A stretch of 64,000 nt of DNA, taken from JAVBRD01 sp031548365. Lineage in GTDB: Bacteria; Bacillota; Clostridia; Christensenellales; UBA1750. A program made the position numbers and the translations under genes. The DNA lies in contig JAVBRD010000001.1 in NCBI GenBank assembly GCA_031548365.1, forward strand, positions 44,660 to 108,659. The letters are read 5' to 3'. Below, one piece after another: positions 44,002-53,456 of this stretch (position 1 is its first letter; each line of letters starts with the position of its first letter). The notes beneath the pieces were generated by a model. The model was not told the origin of the DNA. It saw only the letters and a program-made list of their open reading frames with translations, and searched no databases.

Positions 44002-45093
44002 ATGTGGGTCAAGAGGCTGCGGCTTCGTTGGTTCCGTAATTACGCACTGCTCGACCAGGTTCTCTCTCCCGGCGCGACCCTGCTTGTCGGGGACAACGCG
44101 CAGGGAAAGACCAACCTGCTCGAAGCGGTGCTTTTGCTGTGTGTGGGAAGAAGCCACAGAACGCCGCGCGAGCGCGAGCTGATCTATGAGGGGGCGAGTT
44201 TCTCCATCGCGCGCATCGACATGCAGCGCGCGGGCATTGATCACAGGCTTGAGCTGCGCATGCGCGTGCACGGCAACCGTCAGGTGTTGCTCGACGATGT
44301 GCCCGCCAAAAAAATCGGAGAGCTCATGGGCCGGCTCAACGCTGTGCTGTTTTCGCCCGAAGACCTCAAAATGATCAAGGAAGGCCCGTCCGAGCGCAGA
44401 AGATTCGTTGACATGGAGCTCTCCCAGCTTCGTCCCGCCTATTTTTACGCGATACAGCGATACCGTATCGCGCTCAAGCAGCGGCAACGCGTGCTCGCTG
44501 AATGGGATCGCAATCCCTCGCTTCGCGCCACGATCGAGGACTGGGATGAACAGCTCGCGGTGGAGGGCGTGACCATCATGAGCATGCGCCGCGCGTTTAT
44601 CGAGGAGCTCTCGCGCACGGCTTCAGGACATCAGCTCGCCATGACGGGGGGAAGGGAACAGCTCGGTGTACTCTACCAACCAGCGCTGGAAGGCGACGTG
44701 ACCAAGTCCGCCTATCTGGACGCGCTCGCCAGAAAACGAGCGGAGGACATCCGGCGTAAGACCACGCACGTCGGGCCTCACCGCGACGACATCGTCATCG
44801 CCATCGACGGACGGGACGCGCGCGTTTTCGCTTCCCAAGGCCAGCAGCGCACTGCTGCGCTTGCGCTCCGGCTCTCCGAGGTGGACATCATCCGCGCGGC
44901 GACGGGAGACGCGCCCGTGCTCATGCTTGACGATGTGTTCAGCGAGCTGGATGAGCACCGGCGGCATCAGCTTCTGGCGTCCATACGCGGCGCGCAGGTG
45001 CTCATCACCGCCACAGACGTGCTGCGTGTGCCCGAGCTGGGGCGCGCGCAGGTCTTGCGCGTGACCGCGGGGAAGATCACGCCCGAGGATTAG
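44002..45093 (+). CDS. recF: DNA replication/repair protein RecF
   Basis: 363 aa. WVKRLRLRWFRNYALLDQVL is the family N-terminus; GDNAQGKTNLLEAV is Walker A, ASQGQQRTAALALRLSE the signature, and VLMLDDVFSELDEHRR Walker B/D-loop. This SMC-like ATPase loads RecA at gaps with RecO/RecR. Normal length. Starts six bases after dnaN; no clear ribosome-binding site, so it may depend on coupling to dnaN. Confidence 0.96.
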   Translation: MWVKRLRLRWFRNYALLDQVLSPGATLLVGDNAQGKTNLLEAVLLLCVGRSHRTPRERELIYEGASFSIARIDMQRAGIDHRLELRMRVHGNRQVLLDDVPAKKIGELMGRLNAVLFSPEDLKMIKEGPSERRRFVDMELSQLRPAYFYAIQRYRIALKQRQRVLAEWDRNPSLRATIEDWDEQLAVEGVTIMSMRRAFIEELSRTASGHQLAMTGGREQLGVLYQPALEGDVTKSAYLDALARKRAEDIRRKTTHVGPHRDDIVIAIDGRDARVFASQGQQRTAALALRLSEVDIIRAATGDAPVLMLDDVFSELDEHRRHQLLASIRGAQVLITATDVLRVPELGRAQVLRVTAGKITPED

Positions 45094-45193
45094 TGCTGTA
45101 ACTGAGCCATGACTCAGCCTTCGTCGGTTGCTTTTTCTGCCGGAGGGACGCGCTCCGCGCAGCGCCAATGCTATCGAAAACTGCTTTTTGCCT

Positions 45194-45853
45194 TTAGTTT
45201 GCGAGCACCACCACCGTTGCTTTTCTCTTGCCGTGATCGAGCGCGTCGCTATGTGACTCGTAAAAGATGTCGATGTGGTTCCCTGACACCCCGCGATCCT
45301 CGACCACGTAAGTTTTTCCGTTAATCCGCACACGCGTCTCCAGAGGCACGCCGCCCATGGCCACGGTGCGGCCCTGTTCGGGCATGTCTCCATTGGCGAG
45401 CGGACCGAACGCGTACTTGCCGTTGCACTTCTTGCAGTGGCAATAGCCGGTGGTGACGAAGCTGTATTCTTTTCCGATGACATAGCCGCCGATGGTTTTC
45501 CGGCTGGACACCGGGTTTTTCGGAATGCTTTTCTTGGGCGCGGCGGTCGGTTTTGGTGTTGGTTTTAGGGTCGGCTTTGGCGAGAAGGACGCGCGTGGCG
45601 TTGGCACAGGCGTGGCTGTGGCGGGCGCGGCGGTCGTCGCGGGAACGCCCAGCTCCTGTCGAAGCGCGGGCGGCTCCGTGAGGGATATGGCGGGGGTGCG
45701 CTCCGGTGAGGCGCCGCTATCCCCTGAGGCGTATGTGTATGCGGCGTTGTCCACCGTTTGGGCGGCAAGAAATGCAAAGACGAATGCAAACGCTATGGAG
45801 ATGATCTGGCCCGCTATTCTTTTTTTGCGCCCGCGTTTGGTCAAAATCGGCAA
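45194..45853 (-). CDS. 3D-domain secreted protein (lytic murein enzyme type)
   Basis: 219 aa from a TTG at 45853 with GGAGG. One N-terminal membrane/signal segment, then a Pro/Thr linker with PTPxx and KPTPKPT units, then a C-terminal 3D domain: FVTTGYCHCKKCNG, GDMPEQGRTVAMGGVPLETRVRINGKTYVVEDRGVSGNHIDIFYESHSDAL. The three Asp of the 3D motif are visible; the fold resembles MltA/Rpf-type peptidoglycan lytic enzymes. It probably remodels the wall. Confidence 0.85.
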   Translation of the reverse strand: MPILTKRGRKKRIAGQIISIAFAFVFAFLAAQTVDNAAYTYASGDSGASPERTPAISLTEPPALRQELGVPATTAAPATATPVPTPRASFSPKPTLKPTPKPTAAPKKSIPKNPVSSRKTIGGYVIGKEYSFVTTGYCHCKKCNGKYAFGPLANGDMPEQGRTVAMGGVPLETRVRINGKTYVVEDRGVSGNHIDIFYESHSDALDHGKRKATVVVLAN

Positions 45854-45888
45854 ATTTCTGCCTCCAATTCCTTTTTCTGCATTCTTTC

Positions 45889-45917
45889 AGGACATTGTTT
45901 GGCAGATGTGGTATGAT
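45889..45917 (+). promoter_or_regulatory. Promoter of the L,D-transpeptidase gene
   Basis: AGGACA (45889-45894), 17-base spacer, TATGAT (45912-45917) with extended TG. It diverges from the 3D gene, 59 bases before the ATG. Confidence 0.5.
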
Positions 45918-45975
45918 TACACCATCTGCGCAAACGATGTTTATTTTTTCCAATCTGGGGGAGGTATATTCGCGG

Positions 45976-46815
45976 ATGTCCAAAAAAATGATCTGCGCGT
46001 GGCTGATCCTTTGTCTGTGTCTGGCCCCGGTTTTGGCCGCGGCGACAGCTGAGGTTCCAGCTGAGGTCCCGGACGAGGTGAAACGGGAGCCCTCGTACAG
46101 GCTGCAGATCGACGTGACCAACCAGTTTATCAATGTATTCTGGAAAACGCCGCTTGGTAACTATGTTTTATATAAGCAAATCATTTGTTCCACGGGCCTT
46201 GAGAAAACGAGGACGCCGCTTGGCTCCTTTGTTCTCCCCGATACAAAGCGGTACAAGTGGGCGTTTTTTCCCGAGTTTGATGTATACGCGCAATATTTAA
46301 CGCGCATCAACGGCGCGATTTTGTTCCACTCGATCCTTTACTCGCGCCAGAACATCAACAGGCTCAAGACCACGAGCTACAGGAATCTGGGCACGCGCGC
46401 CTCCCACGGGTGTGTGCGGCTGTTGGTCGAAGACGCAAAATGGATTTATGAGCACATTGAGCCGGGCACGATCTGCGATGTGTACGAAGGAGAAAAAACG
46501 TCCGAGAACGCCGCGGTGACGGAAGCGCTCAAGCCTCCCGCGCTTGACACATGGTACCCGATCAGCGGCGCGACGCCCGAGACCATCCGCATCCACACAC
46601 CCACGCCGAGACCTTCCGTCATGCCCACGCTTCGGAGCATGACCGGAAAGCTCGTGACCAACAAACCGACACCCACGCCCAGACCGACGCCCACGCCCAA
46701 AGGCACGATCGAGGAGACGCCTGCGCCTGCGCCCGAACCCACACCTGCTCCGGCGCCAACGCCAGGCTTGGTTTTGATTGACGTGTTCCCCGGCGGCATC
46801 CCACCCTTCAGATAA
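45976..46815 (+). CDS. L,D-transpeptidase (YkuD) with Pro/Thr-rich tail
   Basis: 279 aa. Signal peptide (to about residue 22), then the YkuD domain: LQIDVTNQFINVFWKTPLGNYVLYKQIICSTG, FHSILYS and the catalytic HGCVRL Cys (SHGCVRLLVEDAKWIYEHI). The C-terminal quarter is PTP/PAP repeats (about residues 190-265), an unusual tail for this family that may bind or span the wall. It makes 3-3 cross-links or attaches wall proteins. ATG at 45976 with GGGGGAGG. The dnaE gene follows 13 bases later. Confidence 0.88.
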   Translation: MSKKMICAWLILCLCLAPVLAAATAEVPAEVPDEVKREPSYRLQIDVTNQFINVFWKTPLGNYVLYKQIICSTGLEKTRTPLGSFVLPDTKRYKWAFFPEFDVYAQYLTRINGAILFHSILYSRQNINRLKTTSYRNLGTRASHGCVRLLVEDAKWIYEHIEPGTICDVYEGEKTSENAAVTEALKPPALDTWYPISGATPETIRIHTPTPRPSVMPTLRSMTGKLVTNKPTPTPRPTPTPKGTIEETPAPAPEPTPAPAPTPGLVLIDVFPGGIPPFR

Positions 46816-46828
46816 AGGCGGAAATCCC

Positions 46829-49800
46829 ATGGCGTTTGCGCATCTGCACTTGCACACAGAGTACAGCCTGCTGGACGGCGCGTGCCGCATCCCCTACCTG
46901 ATGGAGCGCGCGCTGGAACTGAATCAAACCGCGATGGCGATCACCGATCACGGCGTCATGTACGGCGTGGTCGATTTTTACCGCGCCGCAAAGGAGCAGG
47001 GCATTCACCCCGTCATCGGGTGCGAGGTGTACGTCGCGCCCGGCGACATGCAGGAAAAAACCGCGCAAAGCCGCGACTACGCGCACCTCGTACTCCTGTG
47101 CAAAAATCAGGAAGGTTACCGGAACCTGATGGAGCTGTGCTCGCTTGGGTTCACAAAAGGGTTTTATTACAAGCCGCGCATCGATTACAAAACGCTCAAG
47201 GCGAAGTCCGAAGGGTTGATCGCGCTGTCCGCGTGCCTCTCGGGGGACATACCTTCCATGCTGCTCGACGGGCGTGAAAAAGACGCCCGCGCGCTCGCGC
47301 TCGATCTCGCCGGGACATTCGGGAAAGACAGCTTTTATCTCGAGCTTCAGGAAAACGGCATACCCGAGCAAAGAACGGTCAACACGCGGATTGTCCAGCT
47401 TTCAAAGGATACGGGCATACCGCTTGTCGCCACGAACGATGTGCACTACATCCGGCGGGAGGACGCGCACGCGCAGGAAGTGCTGATGTGCATCCAGACC
47501 AACAAGACCATGGACGATCCCGACCACATGCAGTTTCGCTCCACTGAGTTTTACCTCAAGAGCGAAGACGAGATGCGCGAGCAGTTCAAGTACGCGCCTG
47601 AGGCCGTGGACAACACGCAAAAAATTGCGGACATGTGCCGCGTGGATTTTGACTTCAAGTCACATCACCTGCCCGACTTTCCGCTCGAGGAGGGGCAGAC
47701 GCCCGAAGGCCGCCTGCGCGAGCTGTGCCGGCAGGGGCTGACCGAGCGCTACGGAAATCCATCCGGCGAAGCGAAGGAGCGGCTTGAGTACGAGCTGGAC
47801 ATGATCATCCGCATGGGGTTTGCGGGTTATTTCCTGATCCTGTGGGACGTGATCAAATTCGCGCGTGAAAATGGCATCTATACCGGGCCGGGGCGCGGCT
47901 CGGGCGCTGGCTCCATCGCCGCGTACTGTTTGTACATCACGGGTGTGGACCCGATCGAATACGGCCTGATATTCGAGCGCTTTCTCAATCCTGAGCGCGT
48001 CTCCCTGCCCGACATTGACATCGACCTTTGCTACGAGCGGCGGCAGGAAGTCATTGACTACGTTACAAACAAATACGGGCAGGATCACACCTGCCAGATC
48101 ATCACGTTCGGGACGATGGCCGCGCGCGCCGTTGTGCGCGACGTAGGCCGCGCGCTGGGCATGAGCTACGCCGAGGTGGACGCGGTCGCCAAAGCGGTGC
48201 CGTTCGCGCTGGGTATTACCTTAAAGCACGCGCTTGAGATCAGCGATGATCTTCGCAAGCTGCGCGATGGCGACGCGCGCGTATCGGAGCTGTTGTCCAT
48301 CGCGCAAACGCTGGAGGGATTGCCTCGGCATGCGTCCACGCACGCGGCGGGCGTGCTGGTCACAAAGGAGCCGGTCACGCGGTATGTGCCGGTGCAGACC
48401 AATGATGACGTCGTGACCACGCAGTTTGAAATGGGCGTGATCGAGAAGCTCGGGCTGCTCAAGAACGATTTCCTTGGCCTGCGCACGCTGACCGTTTTGC
48501 GCGACACGATCGAGACGCTCAAAGACAACGGCGTCGTCATGACGCTTGAGGATGTGCCCCTCGACTGCGCGGATGTCTACGAGATGATGGGCCGCGCGGA
48601 CGTGGACGCGGTGTTCCAGCTCGAATCGGCGGGCATGCGGCGTGTGCTGACGGAGCTTAAGCCGCAGAGCATACGCGAGGTGTCCGCCGTCATATCGCTT
48701 TACCGCCCGGGGCCCATGGAGTCCATCCCGCGCTACATCGAGGGAAAGCGCAACCCCGAGTCGGTCGCGTACCTCCATCCGCTGCTGGAGCCCATACTGC
48801 GCGAGACGTACGGCTGCATCGTTTATCAGGAGGACGTCATGAGCATCACGCGCGCGCTCGCGGGCTATTCGCTGGGCAGGGCCGATCTGATGCGGCGCGC
48901 GATGAGCAAGAAGCAGCACGCGGTGATGGAAAAGGAGCGCGCGGTGTTCATCCACGGCATGACGGGCGGAAACGGCGAGGCCGCCGTCAAGGGATGCGTG
49001 GCCAACGGCGTGCCCGAGAACATCGCCAACCGCATCTTCGAAGAAATGGCCACGTTCGCGTCCTACGGCTTTAACAAATCGCACGCCGCGCCCTACGCGT
49101 TCATCGCGTACTGGACGGCTTACTTCAAAAAAAGGCACTATGTGCCTTACATGGCGGCCATGCTCAACTCCATGGCGGGCGCGAGCGAAAAGGCCGCGGC
49201 GTATATCGCGTCGCTGAAGCAAAGCGGCGTGACCGTGCTCCCGCCCGACGTCAATCACTCGCGCGAGAAGTTCACAGTGGAAGGCGACGCCATCCGGTTT
49301 GGGCTAGGCGCGGTCAAGAACCTAGGTTGGAAAGCGGTGCGCGAGATCGTGCGAGAACGCGAGCGCGGCGTCTTTAAGGACATTTTCGATTTTGTGGAGC
49401 GTGTGGATACAGAAGAAGTGCACCGCCGCGCCGCGGAGAGCCTGGTGATGGCGGGCGCGTTCGACGGCACCGGCGCGTTCCGGTCCCAGATGCTCGCCGC
49501 GCTTCCGCGCCTTTTCGACGGAAGGGCCGCGCGCGCGAAAACTTCCGCCGCCGGGCAGATCTCCATGTTCGACCTGATCGGGGAGATGAGGCCTGTAGAG
49601 ACGTTACCTGACACACCACGCCACGACCACCGCGCAGAACTCAACATGGAAAAAGAGATGACCGGCATCTACATCACCGGCCATCCGCTGGATGAATACA
49701 AAGAGTCGCTTGACCTCTTGGGGGACAGCACGGCCGCGCTTTTCGCGCTCGTTGAGGAGGAGGGGCAGGCGGCGGACGACCGGCCCATCGCCGTGGGCGG

Positions 49801-50389
49801 TCTGTTCGCGTCCGTGCGCAGGAAGGCCACGAAAAAGAACGATGTCATGGCGTTTGCGCAGCTTGAGGATTTGTTTGGATCGATGGAGGCCATCATTTTC
49901 CCGCGAACCGTCGCGGAGTGTGCGGATTTGCTTATGCCCGATGTGGCGGTGCTGCTTGTGGGGAGGCTCTCGTTGCGCGAAGAAGAGGAACCAAAGCTCG
50001 TCTGCGAGCGGTTGTTGCCGCTGACTAAGGAAAACGCGGCCGCGGCGCGCGCGGGCAGACTGTTTGGCAAAAAGGGCAGGAGGGAGAGCTACGCTCAGCC
50101 CGAGAGCGCCCCTCCCGCAAACACTGCGCCGCTGTGTCCGCTGTGCGGCGCGCCCCTGCGCGGAAACGAGGTAGGAGTAGCGTGCTCCCGCTGGAAAGAG
50201 GGATGCGGCTTCAGGCTCAGGCGGGACGCGTTCGCCGAAGCGCACGGCCCGTTGATGTCGGACGCGCTGATCGCGCAGGTGCTGAGCGAGGGCGTCGTCT
50301 TTCTGGGCGAGGGAGACCTGCTGCTCAAGAATGGGGAAGTTGTGTGGCAAGGACTTCCGAACGCGGAAGGCAGAAAGAAAGCGCTGTGA
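46829..50389 (+). CDS. dnaE: DNA polymerase III alpha subunit with C-terminal zinc ribbon
   Basis: 1186 aa, DnaE type. PHP domain (HLHLHTEYSLLDGACR), palm with PDIDIDL near 393-399 and a third Asp near 546 (KNDFLGLRTL), fingers, beta-binding and OB fold (about 984-1070). After these, residues about 1103-1180 carry CPLCGAPLRGNEVGVACSRW and KEGCGFRL, a four-cysteine ribbon like those at the C-terminus of topoisomerase III-type enzymes (VLSEG tail), unusual for DnaE. In Bacillota DnaE works beside PolC in lagging-strand synthesis. Upstream is an L,D-transpeptidase gene. Confidence 0.95.
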   Translation: MAFAHLHLHTEYSLLDGACRIPYLMERALELNQTAMAITDHGVMYGVVDFYRAAKEQGIHPVIGCEVYVAPGDMQEKTAQSRDYAHLVLLCKNQEGYRNLMELCSLGFTKGFYYKPRIDYKTLKAKSEGLIALSACLSGDIPSMLLDGREKDARALALDLAGTFGKDSFYLELQENGIPEQRTVNTRIVQLSKDTGIPLVATNDVHYIRREDAHAQEVLMCIQTNKTMDDPDHMQFRSTEFYLKSEDEMREQFKYAPEAVDNTQKIADMCRVDFDFKSHHLPDFPLEEGQTPEGRLRELCRQGLTERYGNPSGEAKERLEYELDMIIRMGFAGYFLILWDVIKFARENGIYTGPGRGSGAGSIAAYCLYITGVDPIEYGLIFERFLNPERVSLPDIDIDLCYERRQEVIDYVTNKYGQDHTCQIITFGTMAARAVVRDVGRALGMSYAEVDAVAKAVPFALGITLKHALEISDDLRKLRDGDARVSELLSIAQTLEGLPRHASTHAAGVLVTKEPVTRYVPVQTNDDVVTTQFEMGVIEKLGLLKNDFLGLRTLTVLRDTIETLKDNGVVMTLEDVPLDCADVYEMMGRADVDAVFQLESAGMRRVLTELKPQSIREVSAVISLYRPGPMESIPRYIEGKRNPESVAYLHPLLEPILRETYGCIVYQEDVMSITRALAGYSLGRADLMRRAMSKKQHAVMEKERAVFIHGMTGGNGEAAVKGCVANGVPENIANRIFEEMATFASYGFNKSHAAPYAFIAYWTAYFKKRHYVPYMAAMLNSMAGASEKAAAYIASLKQSGVTVLPPDVNHSREKFTVEGDAIRFGLGAVKNLGWKAVREIVRERERGVFKDIFDFVERVDTEEVHRRAAESLVMAGAFDGTGAFRSQMLAALPRLFDGRAARAKTSAAGQISMFDLIGEMRPVETLPDTPRHDHRAELNMEKEMTGIYITGHPLDEYKESLDLLGDSTAALFALVEEEGQAADDRPIAVGGLFASVRRKATKKNDVMAFAQLEDLFGSMEAIIFPRTVAECADLLMPDVAVLLVGRLSLREEEEPKLVCERLLPLTKENAAAARAGRLFGKKGRRESYAQPESAPPANTAPLCPLCGAPLRGNEVGVACSRWKEGCGFRLRRDAFAEAHGPLMSDALIAQVLSEGVVFLGEGDLLLKNGEVVWQGLPNAEGRKKAL

Positions 50390-50418
50390 GTGCGGACAGC
50401 GCGCGATCCATTCTATAT

Positions 50419-50449
50419 AGAAATCCCGTGCGCGACGCACGGGATTTCT
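50419..50449. terminator. Bidirectional terminator between dnaE and the Cys-rich gene
   Basis: AGAAATCCCGTGC/GCACGGGATTTCT, a 13-bp perfect stem with a 5-base loop, 30 bases after dnaE; T-rich stretches in the outer stem. Confidence 0.75.
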
Positions 50450-50487
50450 CTGCTGGGGATACTGCGCGCGGATCGCTCAGCGGCGGT

Positions 50488-50790
50488 TTAGACCGTGACC
50501 CACCCGGTGCCGTTCCAATAGCGAACCATGGTCGGCATGCCGAATTGTGAGCGCAGTCCGTAGAGCGGCCGGGGATAAATGGGCGGGGTGTTGTTCGCCG
50601 GGAGACAGCCGTCGCATGGCATGCAGCGCTGCCCGCACGGTGAGTTTGTGTAAGTGTAAGGCAAGGTCAGGCCGGCTCCGCAGCCGCCACAACCGCAGCC
50701 ACCGCTTGTGTACGGCAGGACGGATCCGCAGCCCCCTCCTGTGTACGGAAGGACGGTTCCTCTCGAAGTGTTGTTGCACGGGCAACTCAT
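50488..50790 (-). CDS. Small Cys/Gly-rich repeat protein, unknown
   Basis: 100 aa from an ATG at 50790 behind AGGAGG. It is not secreted by any visible signal. MSCPCNN starts a cysteine-rich region with three imperfect repeats of the type VLPYTxGGCG / VLPYTSGGCGCGGCGAG / LTLPYTYTNSPCG, then CMPCDGCLPAN, and a Pro/Tyr/Trp tail (YPRPLYGL, YWNGTGWVTV). Thirteen or so Cys in 60 residues suggests metal binding, a coat-like structural protein or a modified peptide precursor. No modification gene is adjacent. Own good ribosome-binding site and terminator support expression. Confidence 0.7.
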   Translation of the reverse strand: MSCPCNNTSRGTVLPYTGGGCGSVLPYTSGGCGCGGCGAGLTLPYTYTNSPCGQRCMPCDGCLPANNTPPIYPRPLYGLRSQFGMPTMVRYWNGTGWVTV

Positions 50791-50896
50791 CGTGATTCCT
50801 CCTAACCGCCGGGACGCCCATTTCATCATACGCTTCACACGCGAGATGGTGCGCGCGCAGGCGCAAACGGAAAATGAAGAAGATTATCGCGAAAGG

Positions 50897-50926
50897 TTGT
50901 AAGGGTTTTGTCCGTTGTGCTACAAT
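50897..50926 (+). promoter_or_regulatory. Promoter of glgP
   Basis: TTGTAA (50897-50902), 18-base spacer, TACAAT (50921-50926) with extended TG. It precedes the TTG start by 45 bases. Confidence 0.6.
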
Positions 50927-50971
50927 GGGAACTGTTTACCGCGCTGTCGGTGCGGCATAGGGGGTAGAAAT

Positions 50972-53431
50972 TTGGATTACGATAAAGAGTGGATCAAGGA
51001 AAGCGTACGGGGAAAACTCAGGCGCTATCATGGACGCGGCTTGGAAGAGGCCACACCCGAACAGATTTACGATGTGATCGCCATGACTGTGCGCGATCAG
51101 GTCATGGAGCTTTGGCTCCCTTCGCGTAAAAAATTCCGGATGGAGAATCCGCGCAGGCTCTACTACCTCTCCATCGAGTTCCTCGTGGGGAGATCCCTTC
51201 ATTCCAACATGCTCAACCTCGTCAAGACCGAGGAATACGAGACCGCGATCCGCGAGCTTGGCCTGTCCTTTGACTTAATTGAGGAGGAGGAGCCGGAACC
51301 CGGACTCGGCAACGGCGGTCTTGGTCGTCTGGCTGCGTGCTTCATCGATTCGCTCGCCACACTCGCCATCCCCGCGACGGGCTGCTCGATCCGTTACGAG
51401 TACGGGCTGTTTCGCCAGAAAATTGTGGACGGGTATCAGGTCGAGCTTCCGGACACGTGGCTTGAAGAGGGCAATGTCTGGGAGGTCATGGTGCGCGAGG
51501 ACACGCAGGAGGTACACTTCGGCGGTCATGTCGAGGAGGACTGGACGACCGGGGAGAAGCGCTTGAAGCTGGTGGACTACTCCACCGTACAGGCCGTCCC
51601 TTACGATGTGCCCGTACTCGGCTATGGCGGGCGCCTCGTCGACCGTCTCCGCCTGTGGAGCGCGCACAGCCCCAAATCGTATGACCTGGCGAGTTTTTCG
51701 CGCGGCGATTACTCGCGCGCAGGCGAGGAGCGCGAGCTGGCGGAAGTCATCTCCAAGGTGCTCTACCCTGACGACTCGCACTACGAGGGCCGTGAGCTTC
51801 GCCTCAAACAGCACTACTTTTTCTCCTCCGCCACGGTCAAGTACGTGCTCGCCTCGTTCAAGGAGCAGAACCGTGATCTGTCCAAGCTGCCCGACTTTTG
51901 CGTGATGCACGTCAACGACACGCATCCGGGCGTGGCCATCCCCGAGCTGATGCGGCTTTTGATGGACGAAGAAGGGATTGACTTTGAAACTGCCGAGGAC
52001 ATCACGCGCCGCACGTTCGCCTACACCAACCACACCGTGATGGCTGAGGCGCTTGAGCGTTGGCCGCAGGCGATGCTGCGCTCCATCCTCCCGCGCATTG
52101 AGCAGGTCCTGTGCCAGATGAACGAGAGCTGGTGCGCAAGGCTCTGGCAAAGCTTTTCCGGGCAGTGGGACCGTGTTGGCAATATGGCCATCGTGGCGTA
52201 CGACCAGATCCATATGGCGCATCTGTGCATCGCGTATTCGTTCTCTGTCAACGGCGTCTCTCAGCTGCACGCCGACATCCTTAAGGCGCAGACGTTCAAG
52301 GACTTCTATTATGTTGAGCCGAAAAAATTCATCGGCATCACCAATGGCATCACGCACAGGCGTTGGCTGATGCAGGCCAACCCCTGCTTGACGCAGCTCA
52401 TCCGCGAGACGATCGGGGATGAGTGGATCACGCAGCCGCAAAAACTGATTGCGCTGGACAAGTACCGTGAGGATCCCGCGTTCATCGAGAAGTTCGCCGC
52501 CATCAAGCGCAGGAACAAGGAAGAGTTCATCAAATGGCTGAGCGCGCATCAGGAAGCGGGCGGTATGGTCGATCCGGACGCCATTTTTGACGTTCAGGCC
52601 AAGCGGCTCCATGAGTACAAGCGGCAGCTCCTCAACGCCCTGCACATCCTCTCGCTCTATCTGCGCATCATTGACGACCCGAGCTTTACCATGGCGCCGC
52701 GTGTGTTCTTTTTCGCCGCCAAGGCCGCGCCGGGCTACAAGAGAGCCAAACTCATCATCCGCTTCATCCATTCGATCCGGGACGCCGTAAGGGCGCACCC
52801 GCGCGCTTCGCAGATGATCAACATCATCTTTGTGGAAAACTACGGCGTTTCGACCGCCGAAAAGCTCATTCCCGCCACCGATGTCTCCGAGCAGCTCTCA
52901 ACCGCGGGCAAGGAAGCGAGCGGTACTGGCAACATGAAGTTCATGATGAACGGTGCGGTGACCATCGGCACGCTGGACGGCGCGAACGTGGAAATGTGTG
53001 ACGCGGTGGGCCTTGAGAACATTTACATTTTCGGGTTAAAGTCAAGCGAGGTCGACCAACTCTACCACAGCGGCCGCTACCGCCCGACCGAGCTTTACGA
53101 GACAAGACCGCTCATCCGCAAACTGATGGAGGCGCTCATCGACAACACGCTGCCCATGGAGCGTCCGCGGCTGTTTTCCGAGCTGTATCAGGCGCTTCTC
53201 TTCGGCGACAACGGCGGCATGGCCGACCCGTACCTTGTGCTCAAGGACTTCGACTCTTACGCAGAGGCGCACCGCCAAATCGACGCGGATTACCGCGACA
53301 GAAAAGCGTGGACGTCCATGACGATCACCAATACCGCCGCGAGCGGTTATTTCTCCACGGACCGCACGATCGAGGAGTATAACAAGCTCATTTGGAAGGT
53401 GCCCAAAATGGCGCTCGACCCGGTGAAGTGA
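50972..53431 (+). CDS. glgP: Glycogen/starch phosphorylase
   Basis: 819 aa from a TTG at 50972 behind AGGGGGT; longer upstream reading was not used. YYLSIEFLVGRSLHSNML, GLGNGGLGRLAACF, HVNDTHPGVAIPELMRLL, KRLHEYKRQLLN and EASGTGNMKFMMNGA (PLP-binding Lys) are the family blocks. It cleaves alpha-1,4 glucan with phosphate to glucose-1-phosphate, the reverse need of the glg operon. GH13 follows by 25 bases, so debranching and phosphorolysis are coupled. Confidence 0.96.
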   Translation: MDYDKEWIKESVRGKLRRYHGRGLEEATPEQIYDVIAMTVRDQVMELWLPSRKKFRMENPRRLYYLSIEFLVGRSLHSNMLNLVKTEEYETAIRELGLSFDLIEEEEPEPGLGNGGLGRLAACFIDSLATLAIPATGCSIRYEYGLFRQKIVDGYQVELPDTWLEEGNVWEVMVREDTQEVHFGGHVEEDWTTGEKRLKLVDYSTVQAVPYDVPVLGYGGRLVDRLRLWSAHSPKSYDLASFSRGDYSRAGEERELAEVISKVLYPDDSHYEGRELRLKQHYFFSSATVKYVLASFKEQNRDLSKLPDFCVMHVNDTHPGVAIPELMRLLMDEEGIDFETAEDITRRTFAYTNHTVMAEALERWPQAMLRSILPRIEQVLCQMNESWCARLWQSFSGQWDRVGNMAIVAYDQIHMAHLCIAYSFSVNGVSQLHADILKAQTFKDFYYVEPKKFIGITNGITHRRWLMQANPCLTQLIRETIGDEWITQPQKLIALDKYREDPAFIEKFAAIKRRNKEEFIKWLSAHQEAGGMVDPDAIFDVQAKRLHEYKRQLLNALHILSLYLRIIDDPSFTMAPRVFFFAAKAAPGYKRAKLIIRFIHSIRDAVRAHPRASQMINIIFVENYGVSTAEKLIPATDVSEQLSTAGKEASGTGNMKFMMNGAVTIGTLDGANVEMCDAVGLENIYIFGLKSSEVDQLYHSGRYRPTELYETRPLIRKLMEALIDNTLPMERPRLFSELYQALLFGDNGGMADPYLVLKDFDSYAEAHRQIDADYRDRKAWTSMTITNTAASGYFSTDRTIEEYNKLIWKVPKMALDPVK

Positions 53432-53456
53432 TGACTTACGTGGGAGTGACTTTTTG

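Noticed and set aside
46600..46770. Repetitive CCCACGCC-type units, possible CRISPR or tandem repeat
   Set aside because: They encode PTP repeats in the L,D-transpeptidase; no spacers or equal-length repeats. No CRISPR array in the window.
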